64,000 nucleotides of DNA from Diphasiastrum complanatum (GCA_029204225.1 CM055101.1:4777246-4841245), one strand, 5' to 3'; counted from the stretch's first letter, positions 33,576 through 45,709 are shown. Notes: a model not told the origin generated them from the sequence alone. Program-made: numbers and translations.

Positions 33576-36500
33576 TTCGGTTGTTACTTACATGATGCTT
33601 GATATGGCTCTAACAAAGAAAGACCATGCGCTATTGTGACAGAAGGAGAGGGTCAAGCTTGCCTTGTCGTCGCTCCGCCTGCGAGTAGCAAACACTTATT
33701 TGGGGGTTCCACTTGGTCAATCTTCCATGGCTACATTAGTTCACGAAAGCTTGAATGATTCAACCATATGGAATACCACGTGCTGCATACAAGAGCTACT
33801 CATTTTACTTCCGATTTGCATTTCATGTTGTCCAACACTTTTCTCGGCAGGTTTGCATTTTTATGACTAACTCATTGACTATTGATGCTTGAATAGTGCT
33901 TTGATTTGGACTTGGGGTATCAGCTTAGCGAGGGAAATATATTTGTGACCAGACAGTTTCTTTGGCTCATTGCTCATGGCTCTGTGCAATTGAGCTCCAA
34001 ACCTTAAGCTTGGGAAAGGATGTCTTCACCAACATACCATTGACTGGATGACCAAGTCGTGGATGTTGAGTTTCGACCACTAGTTTTCTTTGTTGATGGG
34101 TCTTACATCAATTAGTTTGAACAATGATCAGCAATGAGCGTTGATCAAAGATGGTTGGCTGAAATGGTGTTGGATGAAGGCTTTTAATCACTTTAAACCA
34201 TGAAAATGAATGATTGGTGGTCGTTATTTGCCAATGTGAAGTGATTATTTCCCCTCAAAACAAATTAGAGGATGTGATGTCTAGGGAGAAAGTTATGATA
34301 AGTCATTAACAACTCTAGCTAATATTGGCTATCAATTACATTTGTGAACTCTAGCTAGTAGATGCCAGATTCACTAGTACAAAATGGAAGCCATCAATAT
34401 ATAACACGTCTTGAATGTTGTCGAGTACTCAATGTGAGAAGGTGCACCATCACATACACACTTAGGATGTTAGAGTGGGCCCCACTCAAGTTTTGCTTTC
34501 CTCAATTGTCAAAGAGTACATTAAATCAATTTCCTAGATGGTCGACTAAGGCAAGTTTCATAGGTCAAGCAATTGAGCTAACTTAGCTATAAAGAAAATT
34601 CTAATGAATTTTTTTTCATGTTTGCTAAATCACAAAGGAGCTTCACTTTTGAAAATTTGGGCAGATTCCATCGTTTAAAAAAAAAAATCTTGTTTTTCAT
34701 CGTTGTAATGAAGACTCCAATTTGTCTTGCCTAGATAACTAGAGCTTCTTTGTGGATGCAATTGATTGCTTGTATAAAAGGAATTCCTCAAGGGGAAATT
34801 CTAGTTGAAAATTGCTATTGAGATGGAAACATTGTTGGATTGAATCATAAATTGCCATAAGAATTGGACAATGAGCAAGTTTCAAGAGGATATTTTTGTT
34901 AGGAATGTGTCATTGCCCCTTTTTGGGATATACTCATTCAAGTGGGAGGCGATTAACTCTTTTGCAAGATGGCACGACATCTTCTAAGAAAGACAATAGG
35001 CCCCAAGAACTTGTTTTGGTGACAGGTTTCTAGTGTGAGCCCATAACGCATAATTGATCTTCTCCCAGATCATTTCTTGTGGCAAACTATGACCTAGACT
35101 TTTGTGCTAGCCTCAAAAAAGTCTGCATGTTAAGTGATTGGAAGGTTGCTAGAAAGTTTTCTCCTCTATTGGCAACTTCTCAACGCATCTACTTCATTGG
35201 ATCAAAGTCTCTTTGATATTCCTATTAGTTTTACAACTTTTTCCATGAATTTTAACTTCATATTAGATTCGAGGTTCTTGCTTCCACATTTCCCAACTAG
35301 ACAACAAATTAACAATGATCCCTTGTTCCTTCATGAACATTCTCTCTATGATGGTTCTCCACGTGTTAATCTTTTGTTTTGCTCATCACCCCTCTATGAT
35401 TTGTAACATGCTGTTTGAAAAGAAAGGGGATCTGTTGTGGCAGCACAAAGAGTATCATTGTGGATGTAGTCAAAATGGCTTTCTTGAAGGGGGAAGGAAT
35501 GCTAGAGCCTAATAATAGATCCAACATAGCCCCAAATGTGCTTGTTTCCCAACAAGGATTCAAATTTCACATGATCATTATTATCATTCATACAAGCCTT
35601 GCCCATTTCATCTCAGGTAAAAGTTTTGATTTTTTGTTAAGCCACTCCTTTGTACACAGTTCTTGCACAAATCAGTGGGCAATTGTGGTCGCTAGTTGCT
35701 CACTACAACCTCGTTAATAACATTAGATTCAAAACTTTGACAATCCAAAGTACAATGAAACCTTTCACCTCTTGACTTTCTCTCCTAGGCTCTTCCTCTA
35801 AGGAGGCCTACATACCACTCTATCCCTTGCAATAAGCACAATTGATGCTCCCCATTCGATTTGGGCAACAATCCCACCATTATGTGACTACCTAGCATAC
35901 TTATTCCAAGGATGAACTTTTTCTTGAGCTCCTGATTCCCTCTTGGTGACAACCTAGCAATAAGTTAGTAATAGAGAAATTTTTTTGAAACTTAGTTTGA
36001 ATAAACTCTACAAATGTTGAGAGAACAATATAACAGCTTACTTTCTCTTTCTTCCAAACAAATAGCATGAATGCTTAAATTCATTCTTAGAAGGATTTTA
36101 GTAGCTAAAACTTGCTAATCCGCTATTTCTAAAATCTATCTCAATATTGCACAAGTCATTGCCCCGTAACTCGAAGGTGAAGTTATAGAAACAAACAAAG
36201 AAAATAAAACTTTATAATCTTTTCCAAAGATCGTTTATAATCTATCTCAATATTGCACAAGTCATTGCCCCATAAACTTAACAAATCATAGGAATGAATG
36301 ATAAAGAGGAAATATTGTCTTGACACTAGGTTGAGCTCTGCTTTACAAAACACCCCCTCTTGTCATCTTGATGTGGTTTATAAAAGGTTGGATACTAGGC
36401 ACCACTATTGGGCTCCCAAAAAATATTATCTCGCGCATTGGCCTTTGATAACTTTAACAAGACAATTACTTTATACCACCTTGTGCCTCTTTAGCAAGCT

Positions 36501-37084
36501 ATCACTACCTTGATGTAGTAACTGAATATTTAGCTACAACCTAACACAGTTATTGAATGGTAAGGAAGTGGCTACTAACATCATAGCGCTCTAGAAAGCT
36601 TCATCACCTCCTCTAGTGAGGTGCTTGGAGGAAACTATATACACTCCACTACAAGTAGTGAGGAGCTTTCTGGAGTGAGGATTGTGTTGAGTCTGGGTGT
36701 GAGAGAGTCAAACCACCACATAAGCTAAGTAGGATCATGTAGTCTTTATTGGAGCTTGTAGTTAACTTTTGTGATGGAGATGTTTGTTGACAAACACACT
36801 ATTTTCTTGTAGAGTTTTGATGCTAATGTGGTTGGACATTTTTTGCAATGCTCTATATTATGCAATTGTAGAAGCTTTCATGAAATTTAAAACTTGCTCA
36901 CATCACTTGCATATATCAACGAACAATTTATAAACAAATTCGCTCCCACCTCCCCCCCCTAGTCAAATGGCCTTTTTTGAACTTATTGGAGTAATGTCCA
37001 AAGAGTGTTGATGCTAGTATAACACCTTTGGTTCATCTGGATAACCAAAACTGTAGCCAAGGGAGCAAAGAGCTGCACTAAAGT
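33576..37084. other. Intron 1 sequence without recognised genes
   Basis: AT-rich. A direct repeat of about 35 bp (ATCTATCTCAATATTGCACA and on to TTGCCCC) occurs at about 36134-36168 and 36240-36274. Short ORFs such as 33664-33870, 35134-35406 and 36298-36513 show no motifs. The exons for the missing INTS2 residues should lie between here and 46234, but I could not find them. Confidence 0.45.
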
Positions 37085-37250
37085 AAATCTTTTTTTTGGG
37101 GAAGGGGGGGGGGAGGGGAAAGGAGGATCAAAAGGGGAGGGTAATTGCAGCTAAGCAGGAGGGTGGTGGGAAGGGGGCAGAAAGGGAAAGGGGGGCTGCA
37201 AATGGAGCAGGATCAGTAGGAAGGGGGCAGAAGGGGTAGAAAGAGAGGTT
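37085..37250 (+). repeat. G-rich polypurine tract with G4-forming runs
   Basis: Runs GGGG, GGGGGGGGGG, GGGG, GGGG, GGG, GGGGG and GGGGGG occur within about 130 bp, mixed with A. Such spacing can form G-quadruplexes or triplex DNA. Confidence 0.75.
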
Positions 37251-37261
37251 CATACAGAACC

Positions 37262-37296
37262 TGATTGGTTCTGGTTTGGTCTGGTCTGGTCTGGTA
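37262..37296 (+). repeat. Short (GGTCT)n-type repeat beside the copia C insertion
   Basis: TTTGGTCTGGTCTGGTCTGG is the core of a pentamer repeat ending about 25 bp before the copia C target site. Confidence 0.8.
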
Positions 37297-37320
37297 TGAA
37301 CTTAGGTCTTTGCTGGTCTC

Positions 37321-37760
37321 TGTTAGAAATAAATGACTATGCTAAAGTTAATCCATAGGTTACTTTGACCCAAAAGGTCAAGATTTGTGTAACCATGGGT
37401 ATTTAGTTATTTAGGCCATCTTAAGTTTGTCTTAAGTTCAGTTGGACTCAATTTTGGTCATGTACTGACTCGTGGGTTAGGGGTCTAATTTTGTTTAGGG
37501 GCCGTATCTTGACTTTTGTTAGTAAGTGGTTAACCTTAGGGTTTGGTGGCATTTGGCCACATCTAGGTAGAGTATTTAGATGCTCATTGTGTATTCCATT
37601 TTTACAGTTTGGCTAAGCATTGCTCTCCATTGCTCTTGTTGCTGTTTTTTCTCTCTCTCTCTCTCTCTCTTAGAGTTGGGCGCCCAGCCTCTTCTCTCTT
37701 GTTTTTTGTGGAGATTGATTGATAACTAGATCTTGGTGACTCGACTCTTGCTTTCCTACA
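37321..37760 (+). repeat. 5' LTR of copia C
   Basis: It runs from TGTTAGAAATAAATG to GCTTTCCTACA, 440 bp, and includes a short CT tract (37649-37670). Confidence 0.93.
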
Positions 37761-37773
37761 TGGTATCAGAGCT
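37761..37773 (+). promoter_or_regulatory. Primer-binding site of copia C
   Basis: TGGTATCAGAGCT directly follows the LTR; initiator tRNA-Met type. Confidence 0.88.
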
Positions 37774-38470
37774 ACCGGATCTGCAGCAAGCTTGTTTGTC
37801 GGCGCCTTACTAGAAGAGGAGCTTCTCTGCTTTTTGTTGTGAAATTTCAGCATCTTGTTGATCTTTCCAAGTGGAGTTTGGATCAGCTTTTGTCTCTCTT
37901 TTCAGGTTGAAGGGGGGCGCCCAACAAAGATCTTGGAGGAGCAATTTGTGGCACCCAAAAATCAGAATCTCAAATTTGATTTTTATGCAACCAATTTTCA
38001 GCAAGTTTTGTTTGGAGGAGGGCGCCCAAAAATCTGCTACTGATTTTTGGTTGTGGTGTCCCTTTATCTTGCTGTTTTTGTTTTCAGGTTTGCATTTGTG
38101 TAGGAGGGCGCCCAAAATTCAGCAAACCCTATTCAAGGTTAGGTCAACTTGTGGCTGGAAATTTGCAGATTCTCAGCAAGCAGTAGGGCGCTTTCAACAG
38201 CCCTATTGGAGTGTGTGTTGATCACACTATTTGGCTTCCTAATTAGGTTTCAATGTAGGCTTCAATCGAAACCTAATTTTCAAGAAGCTGGTTTTTTTGT
38301 GCAGAAAGTCAGCCATCTTTCCATTATCTTTTGGGCACTTTGGTTGCAGATTGAAAGAAATCTTGTGCTCCTACTTTGAGCTCTTTGTTTGCTGCAAATT
38401 TTTTGAGTAGATTTGGTTGTGGAAAGGCTCTCTTTCCTATCTACTACAAGCTGAAATTCTGTTGAAGGTA
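37774..38470 (+). other. Copia C leader
   Basis: The untranslated leader between primer site and gag. GGGCGCCC or a close form recurs near 37913, 38020 and 38104, in the same style as the LTR word GGGCGCCC at 37678. The ORFs here in three frames are not supported as genes. Confidence 0.55.
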
Positions 38471-39198
38471 ATGGCTAAAGAATTGGAAGCTATCGGTTCT
38501 TTGTTAGGGAAGATCGGTTGGATGGCACAAACTACTTGTGGAGTTACATGATGAAAAATCTTCTCATAGCGAAAGGGCTGTGGGAAGCACATTCTATGGT
38601 TGCTCTTGCTGTGAAAAGATCTATCTTACCTCATATTAGGCCTTGTAAGACATCTAAAAGTGCGTGGGATACATTTTATACTATGTATAGATTCAAGGAT
38701 CTTTGTGAGGAGCTTCTCAATATTGATGAGATAATTGAGGATGCTCAATTTGTTTTCATTACTCTCAACTCATTACCTTCATCTTATCTTCCATTTGTTT
38801 CATCTTTGAGTATCTCTCTTAGGGGACATAAACTCTCCTTTGATGAACTTGTTGGGTTGCTTCTTCAAGAGGAGCAAACGAGGCAAAACTTTGCGGGTGA
38901 CACTCAACAAGATCAAGCTTTCTTCACGAAAGGCAAGGACAAAGGCAAGTCAAAAGGAAAGGGGAAGCCTCCTTCCAAGGATGAGCAAAAGCCCATTAGA
39001 GGTCAAAATGTTAACACTCAAAAGAAGAAAGGGAAGTGTCATTATTGCAAGAAATATGGGCACTTCATCAAGGATTGTAAGAAGAAGCTTGCGAAAGAGG
39101 AGAGTAAAGGAATTGATACTAGTGCTTCACTTGATACTTTGGAGCAAGAGCTTGAAACTAGTGGTGATCTCTTCAACCAAGACTATGCCTTTGTCTAA
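38471..39198 (+). pseudogene. Copia C gag
   Basis: A possible ATG at 38471 (MAKELEAIGSLLGK) is followed by a frame change near 38505. The frame 38518-39198 is open and reads LDGTNYLWSYMMKNLL, then SLPSSYLPFVSSLS and LLLQEEQTRQN. A Lys-rich stretch precedes the zinc knuckle CHYCKKYGHFIKDC (about 39037-39078). The central gag region is shorter than usual: after MYRFKDLCEELLN the alignment jumps, suggesting an internal deletion near 38700. Protease follows in another frame. Confidence 0.82.
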
Positions 39199-40345
39199 TA
39201 CTCCTTCTACTAGTACTTCTACATCTATGAGGAATTCAGGTTCTGTTTTGCAAGTTGCTGATTTTCAGCCCATTGAATGGGTGATTGATATTGGTGCTAC
39301 TCGTCATATGACGTCTCGCAAAGAAGCATTCACTAAATTAGTGAAAGTGCAAAATGGAAGTAAGGTACAATGTGCGGATGATACATCTTATTCTTTTCAT
39401 GGAATTGGAATTGTAGCCATCATTCTGCCTAATGGTGAAGAAAACTACATTAAGAATGTGCTTTATGTTCTGGGAATCAAGAAGAATCTTCTTTCGGTTT
39501 CAACTATGTTGAAACAAGGACTAGTTGTTGAGTTCAAAGAAGATAAGTGTCTTGTCAAGGATCCTAAAAGATCTCTCTTGATTATTGTTTCGGGAACAAT
39601 GCATGCTGGCTTATTCATTATGGATACCTATGAGCGACAAATTCCTTCTACATGTCTTGTTGCTTCTACATCACAATCATTGGAGTTGGCTGAATTGTGG
39701 CAGGCAAGGTTTGGGCATCTGAACTTTGCAAGTTTGAAGAAGCTGAAGACATTTAATATGGTAGAAGACATTCTTACTATTGAGCAGCCGGAAGGGCATG
39801 AGGGGTGCATACTTGGAAAGTTTCAAAGGAAACCTTTTCCAATTGATGGAACTATAAGGGTTCTTGATATATTTGATTTGGTTCATAGTGATGTTTGTGG
39901 TCCAATGAGGACCGAATCCATTGGAAAGTGCATCTATTTTGTGACTTTTATTGATGACTTTTCCCGTTTTACATGGATCTATCCTATGAAGGCTAAATCG
40001 GAAGTTTTTCAACGTTTCAAAGATTTTCTAGCGGTGGTGGAAAATCAGTTTGGGCATTCTTTGAAGACCCTACGCACCGATCGAGGAGGGGAATACATTA
40101 AGAATACGTTTGGTGCATTTCTTCGAGAAAAGGGAATTCTACATCAAATGACAACTCCCTATAAGCCTCAACAAAATGGTGTTGCCGAGCGAAAAAATCG
40201 CACACTTATGGAGATGGCCCTTTGCATGCTCAAAGCAAAGGGGTTGCCTCACAAGTTTTGGGCTGAAGCGGTTATAACGGCAGCATACATAAGCAATCGT
40301 TGTCCTACTAAAGCATTGAAAGTATTAACTCCTTATGAAGTTCGA
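39199..40345 (+). pseudogene. Copia C protease and integrase, uninterrupted frame
   Basis: One frame runs through protease (EWVIDIGATRHMTS, catalytic Asp kept) and integrase. The pre-integrase region has ARFGHLNFASLKKL. The zinc site reads HEGCILGK, so the first Cys of the usual CxxC is His. The core has VHSDVCGPM, TFIDDFSRFTW, RTDRGGEYIK and PQQNGVAERKNR, so all three acidic residues are present. It ends at TPYEV, about 40342, where the deletion junction joins it to the RNase H end in a different frame. Confidence 0.9.
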
Positions 40346-40517
40346 GATCCATTATCACTTTGTTTGGGAGAAACTTCATGATGGCGACATTTTACTTGAA
40401 TATTGTCCTACGGAGGAGAATAGTGCGGACCTCTTCACTAAGGCGTTGCCTAGAGTCAGATTTGAAGCTTTATGCAAAGCTACAAATTTGATACCATGTG
40501 TTGGCTTTGTTACATAG
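40335..40517 (+). pseudogene. Copia C RNase H C-terminal remnant
   Basis: HYHFVWEKLHDGDILLEYCP and ADLFTKALPRVRFEALCK are the last about 55 residues of copia RNase H. RT and the rest of RNase H were lost by a deletion joining CTTATGAAG to this tail at about 40340. A TAG and the polypurine tract AAGGAGGG precede the 3' LTR. Confidence 0.9.
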
Positions 40518-40554
40518 TGAAGATTTCAGTTTTTGCATTGTCATTTAAGGAGGG

Positions 40555-40741
40555 TGTTAGAAATAAATGACTATGCTAAAGTTAATCCATAGGTTACTTT
40601 GACCCAAAAGGTCGAGATTTGTGTAACCATGGGTATTTAGTTATTTAGGCCATCTTAAGTTTGTCTTAAGTTCAGTTGGACCCAATTTTGGTCATGTACT
40701 GACTCGTGGGTTAGGGGTCTAATTTTGTTTAGGGGCCCTAT
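40555..40741 (+). repeat. 3' LTR of copia C, left part
   Basis: It matches 37321-37505 up to GGGGCCCTAT, then copia D begins. CCTAT (40737-40741) is the target duplication. The right part is 45511-45792. Confidence 0.92.
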
Positions 40742-41131
40742 TGACAAATTCCAAGGCCTAGCTATGGAGTATCATAACAGCATAGTAAGCACACTATGAA
40801 AGCTTCAGAAAACCAGCTATGGAGTAGAACACAAAAGCAAGAGAGAGAGGACTTCAAAGCTCACACAACATGAATGAATATTCAAAGTGTAGTAGGGCGT
40901 GGAAACCCCTCCAAAGTTTGGGCTACATATAGCATGTTATGTATAGAGGTGGTGTCTTGCTAATTCTAGCTCTAGAACCCACATGGGTCCTTAACCTACT
41001 TGATTTACTTGCCTAATTAGCACAAGTGGGGTGTACTATGTACATAAATGTTTTACCCCCATGTCTTATGCACAACTTACAAGTTACAAGTATACAAGCC
41101 TTAAGGGGCAAAATAGGCATTTATTTCAACA
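40742..41131 (-). repeat. 3' LTR of copia D
   Basis: Plus-strand ends are TGACAAATTCC and TTATTTCAACA. Next to it lies ACCCCCCCTCAATGG, the polypurine tract in reverse. Confidence 0.95.
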
Positions 41132-42448
41132 CCCCCCCTCAATGGCTATTTTGTTCATACCAACACCTAGCATGCTACGAAACTTTTCAAATTTTTCTCT
41201 ACTAAGTGCCTTAGTAAAGATATCTGCTGCTTGTTCGTTGGTATCACAGTACTCGAGCTGAATTTCTCCGCTTTGTATCTTCTCTCGTAAGAAGTGTTGA
41301 TCCACCTCAATATGCTTCGTACGAGCATGGTACACAAGATTTTTGGCAAGCTGGATGCAACTCTGGCTGTCACACTGAAGAATAGTAGGACCATCCTGTG
41401 GAATCTGCACTTCCCCAAGAAGTCTCCTGAGCCATATTGCCTCGCAGATAGCTTTTGCCGCTGCCCTGTACTCAGCCTCTGTCGATGATGAGGTAACTGT
41501 GGGTTGTTTCTTGCTACACCAAGAAATGGCCCTTGAACCAAGGTTGAAAGTGTAACCTGTGGTCGACTTTCGATCATCCCTATCACCTGCCCAATCCGAA
41601 TCGGTAAAGCCTCCAAGCTGAAGCTTTCCGTCATCTGTGTACTCAATCCCATAGCAGGTTGTCCCTTTGACATACCTCAAAACCCTCTTGGCTGCTTTCC
41701 AATGTGCTTCAGTTGGAGAACTCATGAACTGGCTTGCTACACCAACCGCATAGGAAATGTCTGGTCTCGTAGTGGTGAGATAAATCAGGCTACCCACAAG
41801 CTGCCTATAAAGAGTCTCGTCCACAAAAGGAGTGCCATCATCTCTGGATGGCTTACTGCTAGTATCAATGGGCGTGGAAACGGGTTTGCAATCCTGCATG
41901 TTGAACCTGTTCAAGACTTCACATGCATAGTTAGCTTGGGAAATAAACACACAATTTTTCTTTTTCCAAACTTCCAAGCCAAGACAATAGTGGATTAAGC
42001 CCAAATCCTTCATCTCGAACTCATTTGATAAATGAGCCTTCACCTTTTCAATAAGCTGCCCATTGTTACCCGTGATGACCAAGTCATCCACATAGAGAAC
42101 TATCAAAACAATGTTCCCATCTTCCTCCTTCACGAATAGGTTGCAATCCAACTGGCTCTTTATGAATTGCTCCTTGGCAAAATAGTCGTCAATACGACTA
42201 TACCAGGCCCTGGGTGCCTGCTTCAAACCATATAAGGCCTTCTTAAGCCTGCATACCATACTTTCCTTGCCCTTAGCCTCAAAACCTTGTGGCTGTTCCA
42301 TGTAGACTTCTTCAGCCAACTGTCCATTAAGAAAAGCACTCTTCACGTCCATTTGATGGACCTCCCAACCCAAAAATGTAGCCAATGCTAAAACCAACCT
42401 GATAGACGTCATCTTAGCTACCGGTGCAAACGTCTCATCATAGTCCAA
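41126..42448 (-). pseudogene. Copia D reverse transcriptase and RNase H, open frame
   Basis: A 440-codon open frame. RT: DYDETFAPVAKMTSIRL, MDVKSAFLNGQLAEEVYMEQ, GLKQAPRAWY, then VLYVDDLVITGNNGQ with the YVDD box. RNase H: GFTDSDWAGDRDDRKSTTGY, SSSTEAEYRAAAKAI, KHIEVDQHFLREK, EQAADIFTKALS. All catalytic residues appear intact. Upstream, a stop at about 42468 (between LVA and GYAQ) cuts it from the preceding frame; a single-base change would explain it. Confidence 0.95.
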
Positions 42449-42469
42449 GCCCTCCTTCTGTGCATAGCC

Positions 42470-43216
42470 TTAAGCAACCAGCCTTGCCTTATGCTTTTCG
42501 ATGCTCCCATCCGATTTGTATTTGGTCCTGTAGACCCACTTACAGCCAATAGGACGCTTCCCTTTTGGTAACTTCACCAAATCCCATGTATTATTCTTGA
42601 GAATGGAGTCGTACTCCTCTTGCATAGCATGTTGCCATACCTTCTCATCTGCTGCCTCAACGAATGTATGCGGATCTTGTGAATCCAAAATAGTAGTCAT
42701 AAGTGCATAGTTTGTCTCCTGGTGTTCATGCTGCTGGGCTTGCCTTTGAGACCTCCTAGCCCTTGGATTGCTGCTCTCTCCCTCATCCAATATCAAATTA
42801 TCCTGCATTGTTTGCCAATACCACTTGGGAAACTTCTTCCTTGCAGTTGGTGATGAAGACGGTGAATAGGACTCAACAGATTTGCCCCTTTCCTTCCGCT
42901 TCCTAGCCTCCTCGGATTCTTCCTCTTGATCACTCATATGATCATCCTGAGGCTCCCCAATATATGGATGTGGGTCATCAAGTATTGGCACAAATTCACT
43001 TGTACCATCCTCCATCTCAAGTTCCTCTATAGGAGGCATTTGATCTTCTTCAAAGATCACATCTCGACTTATGATCCTCTTCTTGCTAGTAAGATCGTAA
43101 AGTCTGTAAGCTTTGCTTTCTTCACTGTATCCCAAGAAAATACACTTTGCTGATTTTGCATCGAGCTTCTTCCTGTTATCCTTGGGAATATGGGCATAGG
43201 CCGTACAACCAAACAC
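42470..43216 (-). pseudogene. Copia D integrase tail and linker to RT
   Basis: It starts VFGCTAYAHIPKDNRKKLDA, then IFLGYSEESKAYRLYD and a Glu/Ser-rich linker. It ends with WDLVKLPKGKRPIGCKWVYR, the beginning of RT. It is separated from the integrase core by a TGA at 43217. Confidence 0.92.
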
Positions 43217-43699
43217 TCACAAAGCGCCCACCTTGGGCTTAATGCCGCTAAATGCCTCTTCTGGAGTCTTGCCTTCCACAACTTTTGTTGGACTTCTATT
43301 CAACAGAAACACTGTTGTGTGCATTGCCTCGCCCCAAAAAGAGTTGGGCAACCCCTTTGCCTTGAGCATGCACCTTGCATGCTCCACAATAGTTCGGTTC
43401 TTTCTCTCTGCTACGCCGTTTTGCTGAGGGGTATGAGGAGCTGTAAGCTGCCTTTTGATCCCATTGGCCTTGCAGAATTCCATAAATTCTGTCTTAATGA
43501 ACTCTCCACCACCGTCTGACCTGAGTATCTTTATCTTCTTTCCTGAATGTTCTTCTACCAAAGCTTTGAAATGCAGGAAGTACTTGAATGCTTCAGATTT
43601 TAACTTCAAGAAATAAATCCAAATCTTGCGTGAGAAGTCATCAATAAAGGTCATAAAGTAATATGCCCCCCCTGCAGATTTTGTTTGGGTTGGCCCCAC
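43217..43699 (-). pseudogene. Copia D integrase core
   Basis: It reads GPTQTKSAGGAYYFMTFIDD, then RSDGGGEFIKTEFMEF and PQQNGVAERKNRTIVEHARC. The first catalytic Asp lies just before, in the overlapping protease-side frame (SDLWG). The zinc-binding domain is missing. The left boundary is a deletion junction. Confidence 0.9.
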
Positions 43700-44695
43700 A
43701 AATCTGACATGTGCTTTGGAGCACCTGAGTCAATGTACCAACCACCTGTTGTAGCTTGTGAAGCCAATGCAACAGAGAATAACTCAGCTTGCCTTATGTC
43801 ACTCTGCTCCTCTCTTGCAACACTCTCAACAACATTTCCTCCTTGCTTCTTTGTGCCCTTCTTTTGGTCTGCAAGCTTCTTCCTGCACTCAAAAGCAAAG
43901 TGTCCATATCTACCACAGTAATTGCAATTCCCCTTCCTTCGAGGTGTGGAAGAAGTATTCGAGGAGGGTTGTGCTTCTGACATGTGCAAGTTCTCCATTC
44001 CTTGCTCAAGTGTTTGTGGTGTTCCTTTGTTCTTGCCTTTTCCTTTCTTCCTATCCTTAGCTGGATTTTGCTTCTTCTTACAAGCAAAGGCATGCTCCTG
44101 GAAATCTTCCCTCTTGAAGAGATTAACTCTCCTCATCTCCTCCTGTAACAAGAGACCATAGACTTCTTCATAGGTAGGGATCTTCTCTCTCACTGATATC
44201 ATCATCACAAAGTTCTGATAAGCATATGACAAGCTATTCAGAACTATTGGCACCAAGTCTTTGTCAGCAATAGACTCTCCAAGCAGAAAGCTGATATCTA
44301 ATATCCTGAATCTTAGTAAGATGATCAGTAACTGTCTCCCCTGTCTCCATTCTGAGAGTATACAACTTGTTCTTCAAGTAGAGAAACCTAGTTGTACTTG
44401 TTGTCTCATACAATGCACAAAGAATGTGCCATGCATCCACAGGCCCTTTGGCTGACCTGATTAGAGGAATCACATTATCCCTCACTGACATGTTGATGAT
44501 TCTGTGTGCCTTTTCCCCTCTCTTGATATAGTCCTTAAGTTCAAGTTCAAATGTTGGAACAGGCTCCTCACCTGTCACAAGCTTCCAACATTCTTTGTCT
44601 TCAAGAATGTTCTTGATCTTGAATTTCCATATGCTAAAGTTAGTGCCATCAAGCCGGCTGGCTTCACTTAGCATGCTCTCTGCAAGACTAGACAT
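43670..44695 (-). pseudogene. Copia D gag and protease stub
   Basis: The likely start is the ATG at 44695 (MSSLAESMLSEASRLDGTNF). The first frame reads to about 44264 and the second from 44256, so a one-base frame change lies near 44270-44285. The zinc knuckle is CNYCGRYGHFAFEC. The protease starts with WYIDSGAPKHMS and is cut after the active site, joining SDLWG of integrase. Roughly the last two thirds of protease and the integrase zinc finger are missing. Confidence 0.9.
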
Positions 44696-45106
44696 AGCTG
44701 GATAGAAATAAAACACAAAAGGCAAACTGGGGTTTTCACCCAACTAGGGTATGCAGCCACTTGCTCAATAACCCTCAGCTTTTGGATTCGAAACTATCCC
44801 CTTGTATGGCTGTCCTAGCCCTTGTCCAAGATCCACTCAGAACTTTCACTGAAGTCCCCACTGTAGAAAGCGCCCTCCTATAGTCCTGGCTGTCCAAAAA
44901 GACTCAAAATTTTTTGTCCCAAATTAGAAACTTTTTGGCTCCCTGTACTCCCCTTGCCAACAGTACTCCAACCATGCAGATAGCACAGAGATTAGATGCC
45001 CCTACAAAAAGTGCTCCCTCCTCAAAGATTAGCTGCTCTCTAGGAATGGCAGGAATCTGATAAAAAACAGGTCCAAGCTTTCACCACACCACAGGCAACA
45101 TAACCT

Positions 45107-45118
45107 GCTCTGATACCA
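45107..45118 (-). promoter_or_regulatory. Primer-binding site of copia D
   Basis: Plus strand GCTCTGATACCA, that is TGGTATCAGAGC on the minus strand, directly beside the 5' LTR. Confidence 0.92.
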
Positions 45119-45510
45119 TGACAAATTCCAAGAGGCCTAGCTATGGAGTATCATAACAGTATAGTAAGCACACTATGAAAGCTTCAGAAAACCAGCTATG
45201 GAGTAGAACACAAAAGCAAGAGAGAGAGGACTTTAAAGCTCACACAACATGAATGAATATTCAAAGTGTAGTAGGGCGTGGAAACCCCTCCAAAGTTTGG
45301 GCTACATATAGCATGTTATGTATAGAGGTGGTGTCTTGCTAATTCTAGCTCTAGAACCCACATGGGTCCTTAACCTACTTGATTTACTTGCCTAATTAGC
45401 ACAAGTGGGGTGTACTATGTACATAAATGTTTTACCCCCATGTCTTATGCACAACTTACAAGTTACAAGTATACAAGCCTTAAGGGGCAAAATAGGCATT
45501 TATTTCAACA
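45119..45510 (-). repeat. 5' LTR of copia D
   Basis: Near-identical to 40742-41131; 392 bp. Confidence 0.95.
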
Positions 45511-45666
45511 CCTATCTTGACTTTTGGGGGTGCCCTACATTTAGTAAGTGGTTAACCTTAGGGTTTGGTGGCATTTGGCCACATCTAGGTAGAGTACTTA
45601 GATGCTCATTGTGTATTCCATTTTTACAGTTTGGCTAAGCATTGCTCTCCATTGCTCTTGTTGCTG

Positions 45667-45709
<43 letters not shown>

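Larger units (their letters stand above)
40742..45510 (-). mobile_element. Ty1/copia element D, minus strand, very young
   Basis: LTRs 40742-41131 and 45119-45510. A perfect target duplication CCTAT lies at 40737-40741 and 45511-45515. By eye the two LTRs differ by two C/T substitutions and a 2-bp indel in about 390 bp, so insertion was recent. The minus-strand order is gag, protease stub, integrase, RT, RNase H. A deletion, two stops and frame changes still make it defective, so it was probably copied from an already damaged or helper-driven element. Confidence 0.95.

Noticed and set aside
33664-33870. ORF considered as an additional INTS2 exon
   Set aside because: No similarity to the missing INTS2 region and no good splice sites in phase.
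37602-38221. ORFs in three frames in the copia C LTR and leader
   Set aside because: The LTR, primer site and gag start show this is untranslated leader.
43685-44161. Several plus-strand ORFs of 60-100 codons
   Set aside because: They are antisense shadows of copia D gag and protease on the minus strand.
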